Below are positions 13,104 through 25,150 of a DNA stretch of 64,000 nt, one piece after another (the stretch's first letter is position 1; each line of letters begins with the position of its first letter). Origin of the DNA: Cavenderia fasciculata. Lineage: Eukaryota > Evosea > Eumycetozoa > Acytosteliales > Cavenderiaceae. The position numbers and the translations under genes are program-made. The notes below the pieces were generated by a model. That model saw only the letters and a list, made by a program, of their open reading frames with translations, was not told the origin of the DNA and ran no database searches. The DNA lies in the NCBI RefSeq assembly GCF_000203815.1, contig NW_004457639.1, positions 1,736,001-1,800,000 of the forward strand, given 5' to 3'.

Positions 13104-13412
13104 ATGGTAGTAGCCAATGCGTGGCGCAATGTCGATCTTGGCACGCTGATTGCTACGATCGTTTGGTCATTCTCTGGTTTTGATGCAATTGGACAGTTGG
13201 CTGGAGAGGTTAAAAACCCGGCCAAAAACTATCCATTGGGTGTCATCACCGTACTGATCATCACAATCGTCACCTATCTATTGCCATTGTTGGTCCAGGC
13301 CAGCCAAGACTGGCTCAGTTGGCAAGACGGACAATTCTCATCGATTGCCATGCAGATTGGTGGTTTGTGGTTGGGCATTTTCATGTCGGTTGGGGCATGG
13401 CCTCGTCACTAA
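13080..13412 (+). pseudogene. Amino-acid permease (APC superfamily) fragment
   Basis: About 100 codons that differ in frame from the ComC-like gene just upstream. WSFSGFDAIGQLAGEVKNPAKNYPLG is the conserved loop/TM6 region of amino-acid/polyamine permeases, followed by a hydrophobic membrane segment (VITVLIITIVTYLLPLLV) and an amphipathic loop. Full permeases have about 12 membrane segments; only about two remain. The frame ends at 13410-13412 in A+T-rich DNA. Codon use is visibly more G+C rich than the surroundings, as in well-expressed genes. A truncated gene fragment, not a functional transporter. Confidence 0.75.
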
Positions 13413-16400
13413 TATTTTTTTATTTAATTTAATTATTTAATTTAATTATTTAATTATTTAATTATTTTTGTACAAAAAGGTTATTTCAAAGGAGTAAAAG
13501 CTCATTATTTTAATTGCTTGTTTGATAATGACCATTGTTTCATCGCAGTGTAAAAATGATTATGAACCAATTGTTGAAAACTCTGTCCGTGGTGCATTCA
13601 AGGGAGTTGAATTCTGATACCTCCAAGAATGTCTGCTATGATGACTCTCAGAACTTATTTGTAGAAGGTGACATAACCAATTAACTATTATCTAGATAAA
13701 TAAATAAATAAAAAATACATTTAATTAAATCGAATTCAATTTTTATACTTTATCCATTCATGATACAGTTAGAATTGTGGTTTTTAGATATTATTTCTAA
13801 TTTTTGTTTGAACCTTGGTTTTAGTTAAAGGTTTTTTTTATTTTTAATTAATTAATTTTTTTAAACACAATATTGCTCCCCCTCAAAAATATATGTAGTT
13901 GACCGTAAATCTTTATTATTGGCTCAGGTCATGTTATCCTATTTACGGTAGTCGAGGATGTTTAGATACAAAGCTAATAGATTGGAGAGTATCAAGTATA
14001 TAGATAGATAGATTCTAGGATCAGCGTCAACAATACAGCTAAACGTATCGAACGTCTTCTTGTCGGTGTCACCATCAACATACTCTTATTGTTTTCCTTT
14101 ATGCTTGCAATTGGGTCATAGATGTAAGTTCACCTTTATATATCGTCGACAGGATTAGTGGTGGGGTTGCGGGTTAAGATCTAGTGGAGTCAGCGATTGA
14201 CGCTTTAGAGAGGTGCACTATGAACTATACTGACTCCATACGTGTTATTAACAACTTTGGTTTGTTTTTTATTACTATTCTTTGCAGCTTGGTATGACTT
14301 TTCAATCGTCTTTAAAGAGTTGTACTTTTCTCCACTTTGGTTAAAGTAGCTAATAATATCTTTGACTTGTACAAATTGCCGATGCATGGTGGAAAGAAAT
14401 ATGTAGAAGAGTGCTTCAATATTTGGTATACTGGTATTGTTCATTACAAGATGTAATGAACATCATGTAGTGTGCTTCCACACTGACCTAATTGCCCATA
14501 AGGAAGGACTTGCTTTGCAGCTTTCTTTGTCGTACGAGTAGTACTGGTTGGCGAGGTCGTACTTGCTGTCGAGGTAGTACTGGCTGCCGACTTCCTCTGT
14601 AATTTGTATTTCTTTGATTTCATCGGATCTCCATTTCCTCAAGCCAAGATCGAAATTGTTGATTTCCTTTTTTGTGCAAAGACACCAAACCAAGCGCATT
14701 TGTAGAAAGAGGATGGATGGTAAACACATTTCAACCTTTTAAAGCACATATAGTCGGACAGAAACATCAGTTCAATGTCAATATAGTCTTGGTCCTCTGC
14801 TGCTTCTTCATTTACACCTTTTTGAGAATCTAAATTGGTGGAACATTGCACCTCTAGTGGTAAGTACTACTATCCGTTTGCTCATCTTATGTTACATATA
14901 TTTACTCTTTTGTCAAAGTATAGAGAATTGATCGCGCTCATTACCTCTTCCATGGGTCCACTTAAATTTTCATAAGCAATAAGATGATCTAAGATGATCA
15001 TCACTACCTGTGTTGGTTTTGGTTGGCAGGTCTTTCGAAGGTCGACCGTAAATGTTTTGTTCAACACCCAACAACAACTATTGTTTATCGTAAATTTTTT
15101 GATTGACTCCTACACATAAAACATCATATCATTATACATAAATAAATTATTCAAAATAATAGTTGTTATCAACCTAGTGCTCCTCAGAGAGAAATTGTGC
15201 ATCGCTTTGCTCACTTTGCAGTGGATGGTTGGATTTGGTATTAGATATTATGTTGCTCCTTATTTACCATTTAAAAAAAAAGATGGTCAAACAACTTTTG
15301 AGTAATTTTTTTATTTCTTATTTTTTTAGCCGGCGTTTCAAACTCGCTTTTTACTCAGCTCCACCGGTTTTATCATGTGATACATGTTATATCAGCTGAA
15401 TAATCACTATATTATTTATTTATATATCTCGTATTTTAAACCGGGACAGCTAAAAGTAGTTTTGCAGTTTCTTTACTACAAACTTCCACCATCATTTCGT
15501 CATTAACGCTTGTTCTGTCTCTCTACTTCACCTTCAGATGTATCATATTTAGACTTAATCAAAGTGTGACCACATCGCTTAGTTGATGTGGAGCTAGTAG
15601 CTGACAGATTTGTAGGTTCAGCTGATCGAGGAGATATGTATCTTTATGATCACGGTCTACATCTTTTTGGGTCAGATGATGTCGATGATATGGAGTATCT
15701 AGATGACTTTTGAAGAGGCATATTATCTTTGGGAGGTCCACCAACCTAAAAAAGTGGATCATCTAAATCATCAAGTTCACCTCAACCTCAACAAGTGTAA
15801 ATAATAGTTAGTGTAAATCAACTACATAGTCAACCACAAGGAACTGATGATGCTGAAGCTCAAAGCAAGGAGTGGGGCTATCGCCGACACCTTCACTCAG
15901 CAGGGTCATGTTTTGGGCCAAAAAACAAAAGAAAAAAATACATGTAGGATAAATGTATGTACCAAAAAAAGATTGAATCAATCAAATCCTTTCAAGATTA
16001 CTAACCACTTTTGATTTGTGACCTTTACTGATCATCTTGTGCAGTTCCACAAGAACACAAACATCCCAAGTCCTAGTTCCTCTCTCCTTTCCTTACCTCT
16101 TTAATCAAATTGCATCTTCAGAGTAAGTACAACACTCAATTTGGGGCAGTATCACTTTTTGTCCGTATACCGATATTGACAATTTATCTTTTAAATAGCC
16201 AATCGATTGAGCCACATTGGATTCACTTCTTTACTTTGGCATCTGTGATTGTTGAAGGTGTTGATTACTTTTAGTAGGTTCGATTTCATGGCTTGTTTAC
16301 ATTATTAATCGAAGAATGGAATAATTTGTAAAGTATCTTTCAGGTGGTTGGCATTATCATCTTCTCCAACAAGTTTATCAACTGGCTGCCTCCAAAGGCT

Positions 16401-17949
16401 TTTGGTTGTGGGTGTCGATTGCATTGCCAATTCCTTCATCTTTAAAATAGGTATATCTGCAAAACAAGACACCAATGCAAATCGTATGGTTATTGATTTC
16501 ATGCTGTCAGCGTCCAATGTTCATAGTTTTACATATTCATCAAACCTGACCCATCGACAATGGATCCTCTCCTTATGCCAATTTCATATCCAATCACCAC
16601 CATCAGCACAGCTGCCTTATCAACTCGAACCCTCAACAAAAGGTCTCAACAAAAGTATAACAAAGGTGGTGTTATGCAGATACTTTATTCAACCATTCAC
16701 AAACAAAGAAATGACCTATGCCTGCCTTTTAGCTCTCATCCAAATTGAACGCTCACCCCTGACATATTCATAATAGTTACAACCAATCACCATATCAACA
16801 ACAAGAGCAAGATCATCATCATTGTCCACCCAATCAATCGAAACCAATAACTACATCTATTGACAATATACTCTTCTTTTCAACTACATTGTACAATGCC
16901 ATCCCAGTGCCATTACATCTTCAAGACCAATTGTGCTGCCGAAAAGATCATTGTATAGTAGAGACATGCATTTGATCACTTACAAGAAGTATGAACATAA
17001 ATGCATCATTACTCGATATCTCTATCTAATCTTTAAGAGGTCGCTGATGTAGCTGTAAAGTCATTCAAAAACAAAAATAACATTTTTTTCCCCTTGGTAA
17101 TGTAAATATCAAAAACAAGAGAAACTCTCTTCATCTTTACATTTTTGTTCAACTTTTATCTATTATCTCTATCCTTTGATACCTAAAGAGTCAGTGTACA
17201 TATTCTCTTGCTTCTATTTGATTGGTAAGGACTCAATCTTTTGTTTTCACTCTCACATACCAATTCTATCTCTCTTTCTCTCTTTCTCTCTCTCTCTCTC
17301 AAGTATTATATTTTGTCTATTTGTTCAATTCTCTGTCACTGTTTGTGTTATTCTAAACCAACATTACTTTTCTTCAACAAGTTAATCACTCGATCGACTG
17401 CAGTAGCACTATGTATATTATCCAATCAACCAATCTTTTGATTACACCATTCACGATTTATGTATTGTCAGGGTTGGAATGTGTATGTTGTACCCTGCTT
17501 ATTGGGTCTAATCTCATTTATCACATACACGACGCGTCTAAAGTTGACACAGCTTAACAGTTGTCAAGGGTTATCTCAGCATTGATACAATTGATTGTAC
17601 TGCCGTAATGGATCATATTGATTGTTCATTGTGTATAGACTACCATTTAATCCTACCTTTTGTGCAAATTTGCCAATTATCACATATTTGTTTGATCGAT
17701 AAACAATGACAATATGAGAGAGAGAGAGAGAGCATTTCAACTTTTAGCCTTTTTTCAAAATCACACCATTCTTGATGGAAACTATAATTACTCTCTTACA
17801 ATAGTAATTACTTTATGTTTAAGATGGGAATAAATGAAGAGAACTGAGGTTTTGATTATGGACCATATTACACACCATCCATCTACATTCGTTTAATTAA
17901 TTATTGTGACCTACCACTTCTATATAGAAATTCCAACATCAGGTAAAAA
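13413..17949. other. Gene-poor 4.5 kb with unrecognised remnants
   Basis: No complete gene is supported. Base composition is more balanced than in ordinary intergenic DNA here, and short coding-like pieces occur: minus strand about 14,470-14,850 (an acidic Tyr-rich frame, shifted once), minus 14,882-15,067, and plus 16,348-16,773. None carries a motif I can name. Short sequences containing gaccgtaaat recur at about 13,900 and 15,040, the first paired with an inverted partner near 13,950. CT/GA microsatellites lie at 17,270-17,300 and 17,717-17,733. Most likely eroded gene or repeat debris. Confidence 0.45.
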
Positions 17950-20159
17950 ATGAGGAAAAAAAACTTAAAAAGAAAGGACAGTCAGCATAGTTTGGAAGAG
18001 ACTCCTAAAAAAGAAATGAAACAAACCATTATTAGTTCTTTTGTGACAGGGACACCAAATGGAGCCTCTCCAACAACCACATCCCCAACAACCACCTCTC
18101 CAACCAATGTTACCAATAAACCAGTACCAGCCCCTCCTACTCCCATGAAGGTTGTTCACAAGAACAATAAATCAAAGACCAGTGCCATCACAATGACACA
18201 ATCCTCCATTGAAAGTTATTTCACAGTCAAACCAGTCCCAAATGGAACATCTTCACCAAATACACCTGCATCAACCTCTTCCATACCTACATTATCTTTG
18301 TCTTCATCGATAATGATACCTCAAGTATTTGTAGATAATAATAGTACTCTTAATTCAATCAACCAACAAATACCTGTACAAACATCACAATACAAACAAC
18401 ACCAACTCCAATTCCAAAAACCTCCTACTCCAACCACATCCGCCTCGTCAACAAGCACATCCAATAACAGTACATTCATTACAAACCAATCTTCGTTTGG
18501 CAATGATGTCAAGTTTACAGGATCCAATATCTTGGCTCCTGACGATGAGTATACTTCAACCACATCAACCTCTACAACTACGACATCTACCACCTTATCT
18601 ACCTCTTCAACTACATCCACATCTCCAACAAGTCATGTACATATTAAACTTGACATTGAATATTACGAGCACAATCTTCGCTTTTGGGAGCGCACCAAAC
18701 ATCTTACCGAGGAGCAACAAGGTCTTTTAATAAGATTGTTGACAACTACTGATTTCCCAAACATGTTTGCCCCTGGCAACTATAAAAACATCAAAAAGTT
18801 AAGCACTCTGGGAGGAGTGTCGTTGGCAGTTCCACCAGGAAATGGACTCGCGAACAGCTGGACGTTTTTAATGATTCTCATTTTAAAGGTCTCAAAATGG
18901 AAAATATAAAGAATCATCCAGCAATGCAAGGTTTAACTCCTTGTCAAATAACAACGAAGTTGAGCAGAATATCGACCAACCCCAGTGAATACAATGAAGA
19001 TGATGACGAACAACTTGTAGAATTATTCAAAAGTACTGGTGGAAACTGGATTCAAATTGTCGCAAAGTATACTCATCACGATGAATCAATTTTAACTGGT
19101 AAAAAGTCGGTCTCCCAATTGAGGTCAAGGTAAATAACAAAAACTGTTTTTTTTTATTTTAACTACTTTGTACTAATACATTTTTGTTTTTTTTTATAGA
19201 TTTAGATCAGTGCCAGTCCTTCAGAGATTTATTAATCAGTCTGGAGACAAGGACAAACTATTAAAATTATATGACAAAGCAACTCCAGTAAAGAACTGGG
19301 TTTCTTTCTTTCAATCTCTCCGTGAGGAATTCGTGTCATTAACACATGTACCGGATGATCCGGTAAAAAGATTGGTGTAAGACAAATCGTTTATTTTTTG
19401 AATCACCCAACAAACAATTAACATCTTTTATTTCTCTTTTAGAAAATCAGTCGTCTTTCCGTGTGATATCAATTTCAAAAACATGATTGAACAAAAAGAA
19501 TACTTGCACGAATTGTTTGATATTCATGGTGGTGATGATTTTCAACTGATATCAGATCTTTTTGCGCAGAGATTTAATGTTATATATCTCAACCCACAAA
19601 GTATTGCTAGATGGTATCATCTCTACCTCTATCCTTTTCGAGATTGGAGCGAAGAAGAAGAGGCCAAGTTGGAAAATATGGTTGAAAATATGAATCAAAA
19701 CCAAGTGCCGTCATTCAATGATTTATCGAAAGATTTAAAGTTGGTTAATGTAAAGCGTTCGGCATACCAAGTGAAGCGAAAATTCTACTCCAAGTATGGA
19801 GTGGACGACCTCATTAGAAGTCACGAGCCCATCCTCCTTAAAAAGTTGGTCGAAGATATCAGTTCTTTACGCCGTACGTCTGGTTCAATGGGTAGTGCTG
19901 CAATTCCAACTCTCTTGAAAAAATTAGGCATCCCCCAAAGAATGAAGTTAGCTTGCTTTGTATAGTATGTATAGAAAGAGAGAGAGAATACATTGCATTA
20001 TATATTATCTTATTTTTTTCCTTTATTAGCTTTCGCAAATTTGATCCATCTTATTCAAATATCGAAATGCCATTTGACAACAAGATCCTTGAAACCGAAG
20101 GAGATCAAGCCAAGTTGTTAAAACTCTCCCTAGTTCTTAATGAATCCTTGGTTTATTAA
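17950..20159 (+). CDS. SANT/Myb-like nuclear protein with PIP box; one apparent frameshift
   Basis: Blocks: 17950-19129 (with a frame change near 18,790), 19200-19376, 19443-19964 and 20030-20159; the three introns join in phase. The N-terminal ~230 residues are low-complexity Ser/Thr/Pro. Within them QSSIESYF is a canonical PCNA-interacting (PIP) box, Qxx[ILM]xx[FY][FY], and QTIISSFV is a weaker look-alike. A SANT-like helix begins KWTREQLDVFNDSHFKG just after the frame change, and a second begins DWSEEEEAKLENMVE in exon 3. PIP boxes dock proteins on the replication clamp and SANT domains bind DNA or histones, so a chromatin or DNA-repair role is inferred. It ends NESLVY, 79 bp before a nuclease-like exon in the same direction that may belong to the same gene. 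The frame change may be a true lesion or a sequence error. Confidence 0.6.
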
Positions 20160-20237
20160 AAAAAAGGCATGATAAATATTATTTATATTTTATATTGATT
20201 CCAATCACCACTAACCAATTGTTCAACACCAAAACAG

Positions 20238-20823
20238 ATATTATTATTTATCGTATGAGAGAAATAGAAACGAAAGCAATCATTTAGTTAAAGAGAAATT
20301 AAGTTCAAGCAGAATTAGATCTATTATGAAAGATCAGTCTTATGTAAGAGAATCCAAGACCTTACCAGGATGCCCCAAGTTTCCAGATCTAATCATCGAA
20401 TGTTCAAATGGAATCGGTATTGTATTTGAGACCGACGAGTTTCAACACAGTTCGGAATCGGCCGATGATCACATTTCCAGAATGAATATTATTTATCCAT
20501 TTGCATTTAAACGTATGACGAATCGAAAAACTTGATCTATAAATATTTATATAACTTACCAACTCTCACATTATTTTCTAGATGTTGGAACAAAGGTAAT
20601 GATCATCCGTTTCAACCCAGAAAATGGCGACATTGGAAGAGGTATTGATGACACCTTTAAAGAAGTCAATTTGTTTCTGAAAGAAACTGAACTTGTAGAT
20701 GGAGCTAAGTATGTCGCCTATTCTCAATATACCTCCCACAGATTCCAATATTACCTCACCTCAAATAATTTGGGCAAACATATCAAGACTATTGATAAAG
20801 TTGAATTTTTCCAACTTTTTTAA
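20238..20823 (+). CDS. Restriction-endonuclease-like (E-x-D-E-x-Q-H) domain protein or 3' exons of the SANT gene
   Basis: Exons 20238-20512 and 20582-20823 join in phase (GTATGA...TCTAG), giving about 172 residues. The core is PKFPDLII ... GIVFETDEFQHSS ... RMNIIYPFAFKHVG-TKVMIIRFNPENG. This matches a eukaryotic/large-DNA-virus pattern I know as 'PDF ... E-x-D-E-x-Q-H ... R ... FIRFNPD', thought to be a PD-(D/E)xK/Vsr-like nuclease fold; the acidic residues and Q-H would be catalytic. No convincing ATG opens the first exon: it begins after an AACAG acceptor and needs two bases from an upstream exon. It is therefore probably the 3' end of the SANT/PIP gene, although no good matching donor was found. 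Confidence 0.5.
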
Positions 20824-21248
20824 TACATGTATCGACAACAATTTATATCACCATCTCACAAGATACTTCTATCGATCGATTTAAATAAACTGAAGAATAT
20901 TATTATCATTATGTAGATTAGGAACCAGAAGCTTTTACTTTTTCTGGTGTGGGGTCAAATACAGATAACTCAAAAATAAAAAAGGCGGGAAAATAAAGTG
21001 GGATCAACCTAGGTTTATTTATTTATATTTATTTATTAATTAACAAGTTTTGATTTGGGATTGGTTTAATCCGTTCCAATGTCAATTGTCCACATCATAA
21101 ATAATATTATTATTTCACATCCAGTAGGCAACACCAATGAGCAGAGTAGGCAACACCAATGAGCCGCTGCCAGCGACGATAGACGACAATAACCAGTAAC
21201 ATCATGGCATACATGCACCATGCAGTATGAGTGATGATAGAAGAGTGT
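20824..21248. other. Intergenic with a short tandem direct repeat
   Basis: A+T-rich DNA with no frame of note. A 19-base unit (gtaggcaacaccaatgagc) occurs at about 21,125 and again at 21,147. Confidence 0.5.
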
Positions 21249-21482
21249 CTAAGTGACATATAATCTTCTTTCTACATCTTTATCGCTTTCTTTTGGTTTG
21301 TGAACTTGAATGCGAAGGAACTCTTTTCCATCTTCTTCTCTTTCGAGTCTTTTGATTTCTTCTCCATCTATATTTATGATCTTTTTAATGTCATCACCTC
21401 TTCCTGCTATTGATATTCTTGTCAATATCATTGCTTTGTTTCGTAAATCTAGCTCGTCTGTTGGGTTCGCTGGTATATCGAT
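21249..21482 (-). pseudogene. Unidentified coding fragment
   Basis: About 75 codons open on the minus strand, highly charged, containing RISIAGRGDDIKKIINIDGE and ending ERRLYVT at a stop at the 3' edge. The composition is that of a real protein and unlike the flanking DNA. It joins directly, without an intron, to the ComC-like copy: the two halves meet around 21,480. I cannot name the family. Presumably the 3' end of a gene moved or truncated here. Confidence 0.4.
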
Positions 21483-22166
21483 CCATTGTAATTGTTGAAT
21501 ACCAGTCCAGAGATAAAGTAGTTGGTTGAAAAGAGTCCATGGAATGCACATAAAAATACACTTGGAAGGTTACCTGTAATCGAAGTATAGGAAACATCGA
21601 CAATGTCCATAATCAGATTATCAAGAATATTGGCAGGAATTGAACCAGACAATCCTGTACCACTAAATCTAATCGATGTCAATTGACTTGTATTCAAATA
21701 GGTAATGTTAATGATATCAATGAATTATAATTTAAATTTCTAAAAAATAGAATAAAAAAGAGTTAGATTAATACAATTTAAATCCTACTTTTACCATATG
21801 GTAGGTATACATACAAAATTGATAAATAAGGGATTTTAAAATATTGTTCATCAAGTGGACCTACTAAACCTAATCCTTGTAATTCCAATGTAGCCAAATT
21901 ATTCCATCCAGACAACTCTTTATAAAGTGGTAATGTTTTATTTGCTGTTGATGCAAATACATTAATTAAACGTCTAAAAAAAAAAAATATTAATTAATAT
22001 TTATAAATGAATAAACATGAATATAATACATTACAATGAAGTCATTGTTGGTGGTAGATTATAAAAACTCTTAAAATCTACATTATATCCAGCTGATTGA
22101 ATCCATCTAAATTATTATTTTTTTTTTAAAAAAAAGGATTAATAAATACTCCTATGATTATGATTA

Positions 22167-22259
<93 letters not shown>

Positions 22260-22312
22260 ACATACAATGATTGTAATTTTGTACATTGAGTAACATTAAT
22301 GTTAAAACTTGG
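21480..22312 (-). pseudogene. Inverted partial copy of the ComC-like gene (LRR exons 5-8)
   Basis: The minus-strand coding blocks correspond in order to exons 5-8 of the gene at 9.6-13.1 kb, including GLSGSIPANILDNLIMDIVDVS and VFLCAFHGLFSTNYFISGLVF, nearly identical at protein level. The introns are kept at the same places, so this is a DNA-level segmental copy, not a retrocopy. One intron now holds a long ATT microsatellite. Homology stops within the exon-5 equivalent near 22,312 and within exon 8 near 21,480. Signal peptide, TIG and EGF parts are missing. Confidence 0.75.
22166..22258. repeat. (ATT)n microsatellite, about 31 units
   Basis: An uninterrupted trinucleotide tract in an intron of the inverted ComC-like copy. 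It probably expanded after the duplication, since the matching intron at 10.7 kb lacks it. Confidence 0.9.
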
Positions 22313-22672
22313 ACCTGTAATTAACTACTACCTGTTATTTCATTCTTTAAATGTTGAATTGTCTATATTACAGTAGTAGAGAAAAAGAAAGATTAGTTTT
22401 AATTGTTTTTGTAACCTCCTCCTCCTCCTCCCTCAAAAAAGGTAAACAAACATACAATTGCAATTCTTTTCAAAGGTGTATCCATTTTAATTTGAACTAT
22501 TCTTTGATCACCAAAGAGATAATAATAAATGATTGTTTAATGTTTGTTTGTTTAGAATAGATCTAGAACCAGAGAGGGATAATCATAAATCAAATGGGTG
22601 ATAGTATTTAGTTAAGGAGTAGTACTTTTGGTTGTTAGAGAGACTACTTACAACAGAGTAACAACAACAACA
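22313..22672. other. Intergenic, no gene seen
   Basis: Short A+T-rich spacer between the inverted ComC-like relic and the next plus-strand gene. It contains a CCT repeat near 22,420 and a CAA-rich leader just before 22,673. Confidence 0.5.
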
Positions 22673-25150
22673 ATGTCACTCAACAACGATTGGAAGAAAG
22701 AGTTGTACAAAGCATCGAGAACAACCATCATCAACATATCAAACGACACTGACTATATATTACAACGAGTCTATGTTAAATTACAACAAGGTCTATTGCG
22801 AATATTTCCTCCTGGTAGGTAGTAGTTTAATTTGGTTTGAATGTAGATGATGATAGGTGGTATAGATAGATAAACTAACTCTACTCTCTATATCTATCTA
22901 TCTATCTATTTGACTCAAAGAAATCATTGCACCAAATAGTAAAATAGAATTTGCATCAGAGAGTAATGCATTTGTAACAGGTACAAAGGGTAGTGTAATC
23001 TATTTGTTGCTGCCTCCCTCGATTGCACCGTTGCACTCTAGTAGTATACAATCATTGTCAAATCTGATTGGAATGAAGTTGTGGGAGCCATTCTTGTACG
23101 TCACTGTCGAATGGTCAAACCCGTATTGGACGACACACAGCTGCTCGATATCAGCGTCGCCACACAACATCATCGAAACCAAATACTATCTGTCACACGA
23201 AGAGATCAATCGTCAAATACACTCTGAGGTAAAGACTACCATCAAGAGTAACAACATCAACTTTAAATTAAACCAAAAACAAATTGTATTATTGAATCAT
23301 CCTCAACCTTCTTCATCATCATCCTCTGGATCGACTCCTGGTGGACCTAATCATCATTCATCATCAACATCCTCCTGGAGGTCCCAATTCATCATCTCCT
23401 TCTCCTTCTGTTGCACCCAATACACCAACATCACCAAAAACTATAAATAGTAAACGTGATTCAACATCTTCTCCATCATCAACATCAAACAATACAACAA
23501 CAACACCAGGATCAAACAACAATAATAATGGTAATAATAGTATTAAAAATTCAACATCATCATTGGGATCGAATTCTACAACATCAACGACAACACCAAC
23601 TTCACCATCATCATTGGTATCACTTAGTTCTACATTGTCATTCTTTTCATCATTGTCAAATTCACCGATTCGAGGTGAATCGATTACAGGTGGAAAGGAT
23701 TCATTCCCATTCCCATGGAACAATTCAGATAGTGGTGCGTCAAAGGACAGTTGGAAACATGCTGTACGACGTGGTACTAGAGGACAGTGACGGTGATCAA
23801 CCGTACTACGAGACTTTGGATACGTAGAGATTACTCGTTGGAGCATGGTAATTGGTACGAGCTGCCACCCGAGGGTATTCCTCCAGGAGCAACCATTGAA
23901 TTTGGTACCGCTGCTAGTGGTATTTGTACAGGCACAAATGGAAGTGTAAATTATTATTCAAATGGGCTCAAGGGTGATATCAAGCTGACATTTAATAACC
24001 CATTCATTGGCGAAAACACATTCTCTTCGCATTGTCCTCCTCAATACACTATTGAAAAACATGCGATCCCTGGTACCACTTCAACCGTCGTTTTTGTTAT
24101 CACCGATCAAAATCAACAACAACATCAACAACAGCAATCACAGCAACAACAACAATTACAGTCTCAACCACAAAATAGTAATAATAATAATAATAATTTA
24201 TCAAATAGTTTAATTATACGTGATTATCAACAAAATAGTGCACCACCACCACAAAACACATTTAGAATGATATCACTCAACCTTGGACTATTGATCAATT
24301 CTACCAATTATAGTTTGGAGGATCGTGTAACCAATGTTGCCAATATGTTGATCAATATGTCTGAAAAGTATGACATTATCTGTTTGCAAGAGGTATTTAA
24401 TCAACAGGCCAAGGAAAAGTTTACAAAGATACTTAGGTCGTGCTATAGTTATATCATTGACAAGTCTGGCGAAGACAGTGGATTGTATTTTGCTAGTACA
24501 TTCCCCACCCCATGGAGTGATTTTAGACTATTTAACGAGGGTATTGGATTGGATGTACACTCGAGCAAGGGTATTCAAGCTGTTAAACTAGATACTTCAT
24601 CCATCAAGGAAAACTCGATACTCTATGTATTCAATGCACACCTTCAATCAAATCCAATCGAAGGTTCGGTGGCTTGGCAAATGGTATCGGGTGACGATAA
24701 ATTGAAAAAGGCTCAAACCGTTAGAACTCTTCAACTTCAATCCATTCGTGATTTCATTTCAACTGAACTTTATAATAATCAACAAAACAAGAATAATAAT
24801 AATAATAATAATAGTAGTAATAACAGTAATAACGGTAATGGTGGTGGAAATGGACAAAAGAAATCAATTGGATTAATATTATGTGGTGATATGAATATTA
24901 TTGGAGAGAATGAACAAATTATATCAGACGAGGGTAGTATAGTACTCTCTCAAATCATTCCTAGTTTTGCTAGAAAGATCAATACAAAGGAGATTACGGC
25001 AACTTTTTCACGACTGATGGCTCGTATCCAAGACAATAACATTCCCATCAGATATCTTGGTATTCTTCGTCAACAAGTCAATATTCCTAGTATGAAGAGT
25101 TTGATTCTCACCGAGATGATTTCATATATTATTAAAAAAGAGATCAACGA
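22673..25150 (+). pseudogene. Two aegerolysin-like domains plus an endonuclease/exonuclease/phosphatase (sphingomyelinase-like) domain; broken
   Basis: The first exon is 22673-22814, followed by a GTAGGT...AAAG intron. Parts in order: a beta-sandwich domain whose pattern (INISNDTDY ... PPGEIIAPNSKIEFASES ... VTGTKGSV) fits the aegerolysin/crystal-protein ET79 family; a Ser/Thr/Asn-rich linker; a second such domain (NRTTRLWIRRDY ... LPPEGIPPGATIEFG ... CTGTNGSV); a Gln/Asn linker; and an EEP domain with MISLNLG, DIICLQEVF, NAHLQS and LILCGDMN, the order seen in neutral sphingomyelinases. The conserved 3' part of the EEP domain is replaced after about 24.9 kb by about 75 codons resembling the conserved region of Clu-like proteins (IPIRYLGILRQQ). 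The locus looks broken, with about two breaks plus loss of its 3' end; treated as a fossil. Confidence 0.6.

Noticed and set aside
13413-17949. Possible LTR, DIRS-like or non-LTR retroelement
   Set aside because: No reverse transcriptase, integrase, recombinase or capsid-like motif and no paired terminal repeats could be seen.
22166-22258. Regular repeat array considered as CRISPR-like
   Set aside because: It is a plain ATT microsatellite without spacers; the genome is eukaryotic.
22673-25150. Interpretation as a DNase I-type nuclease
   Set aside because: The EEP core order and the associated beta-sandwich domains fit lipid phosphodiesterases better, but EEP families cannot be fully separated by eye.
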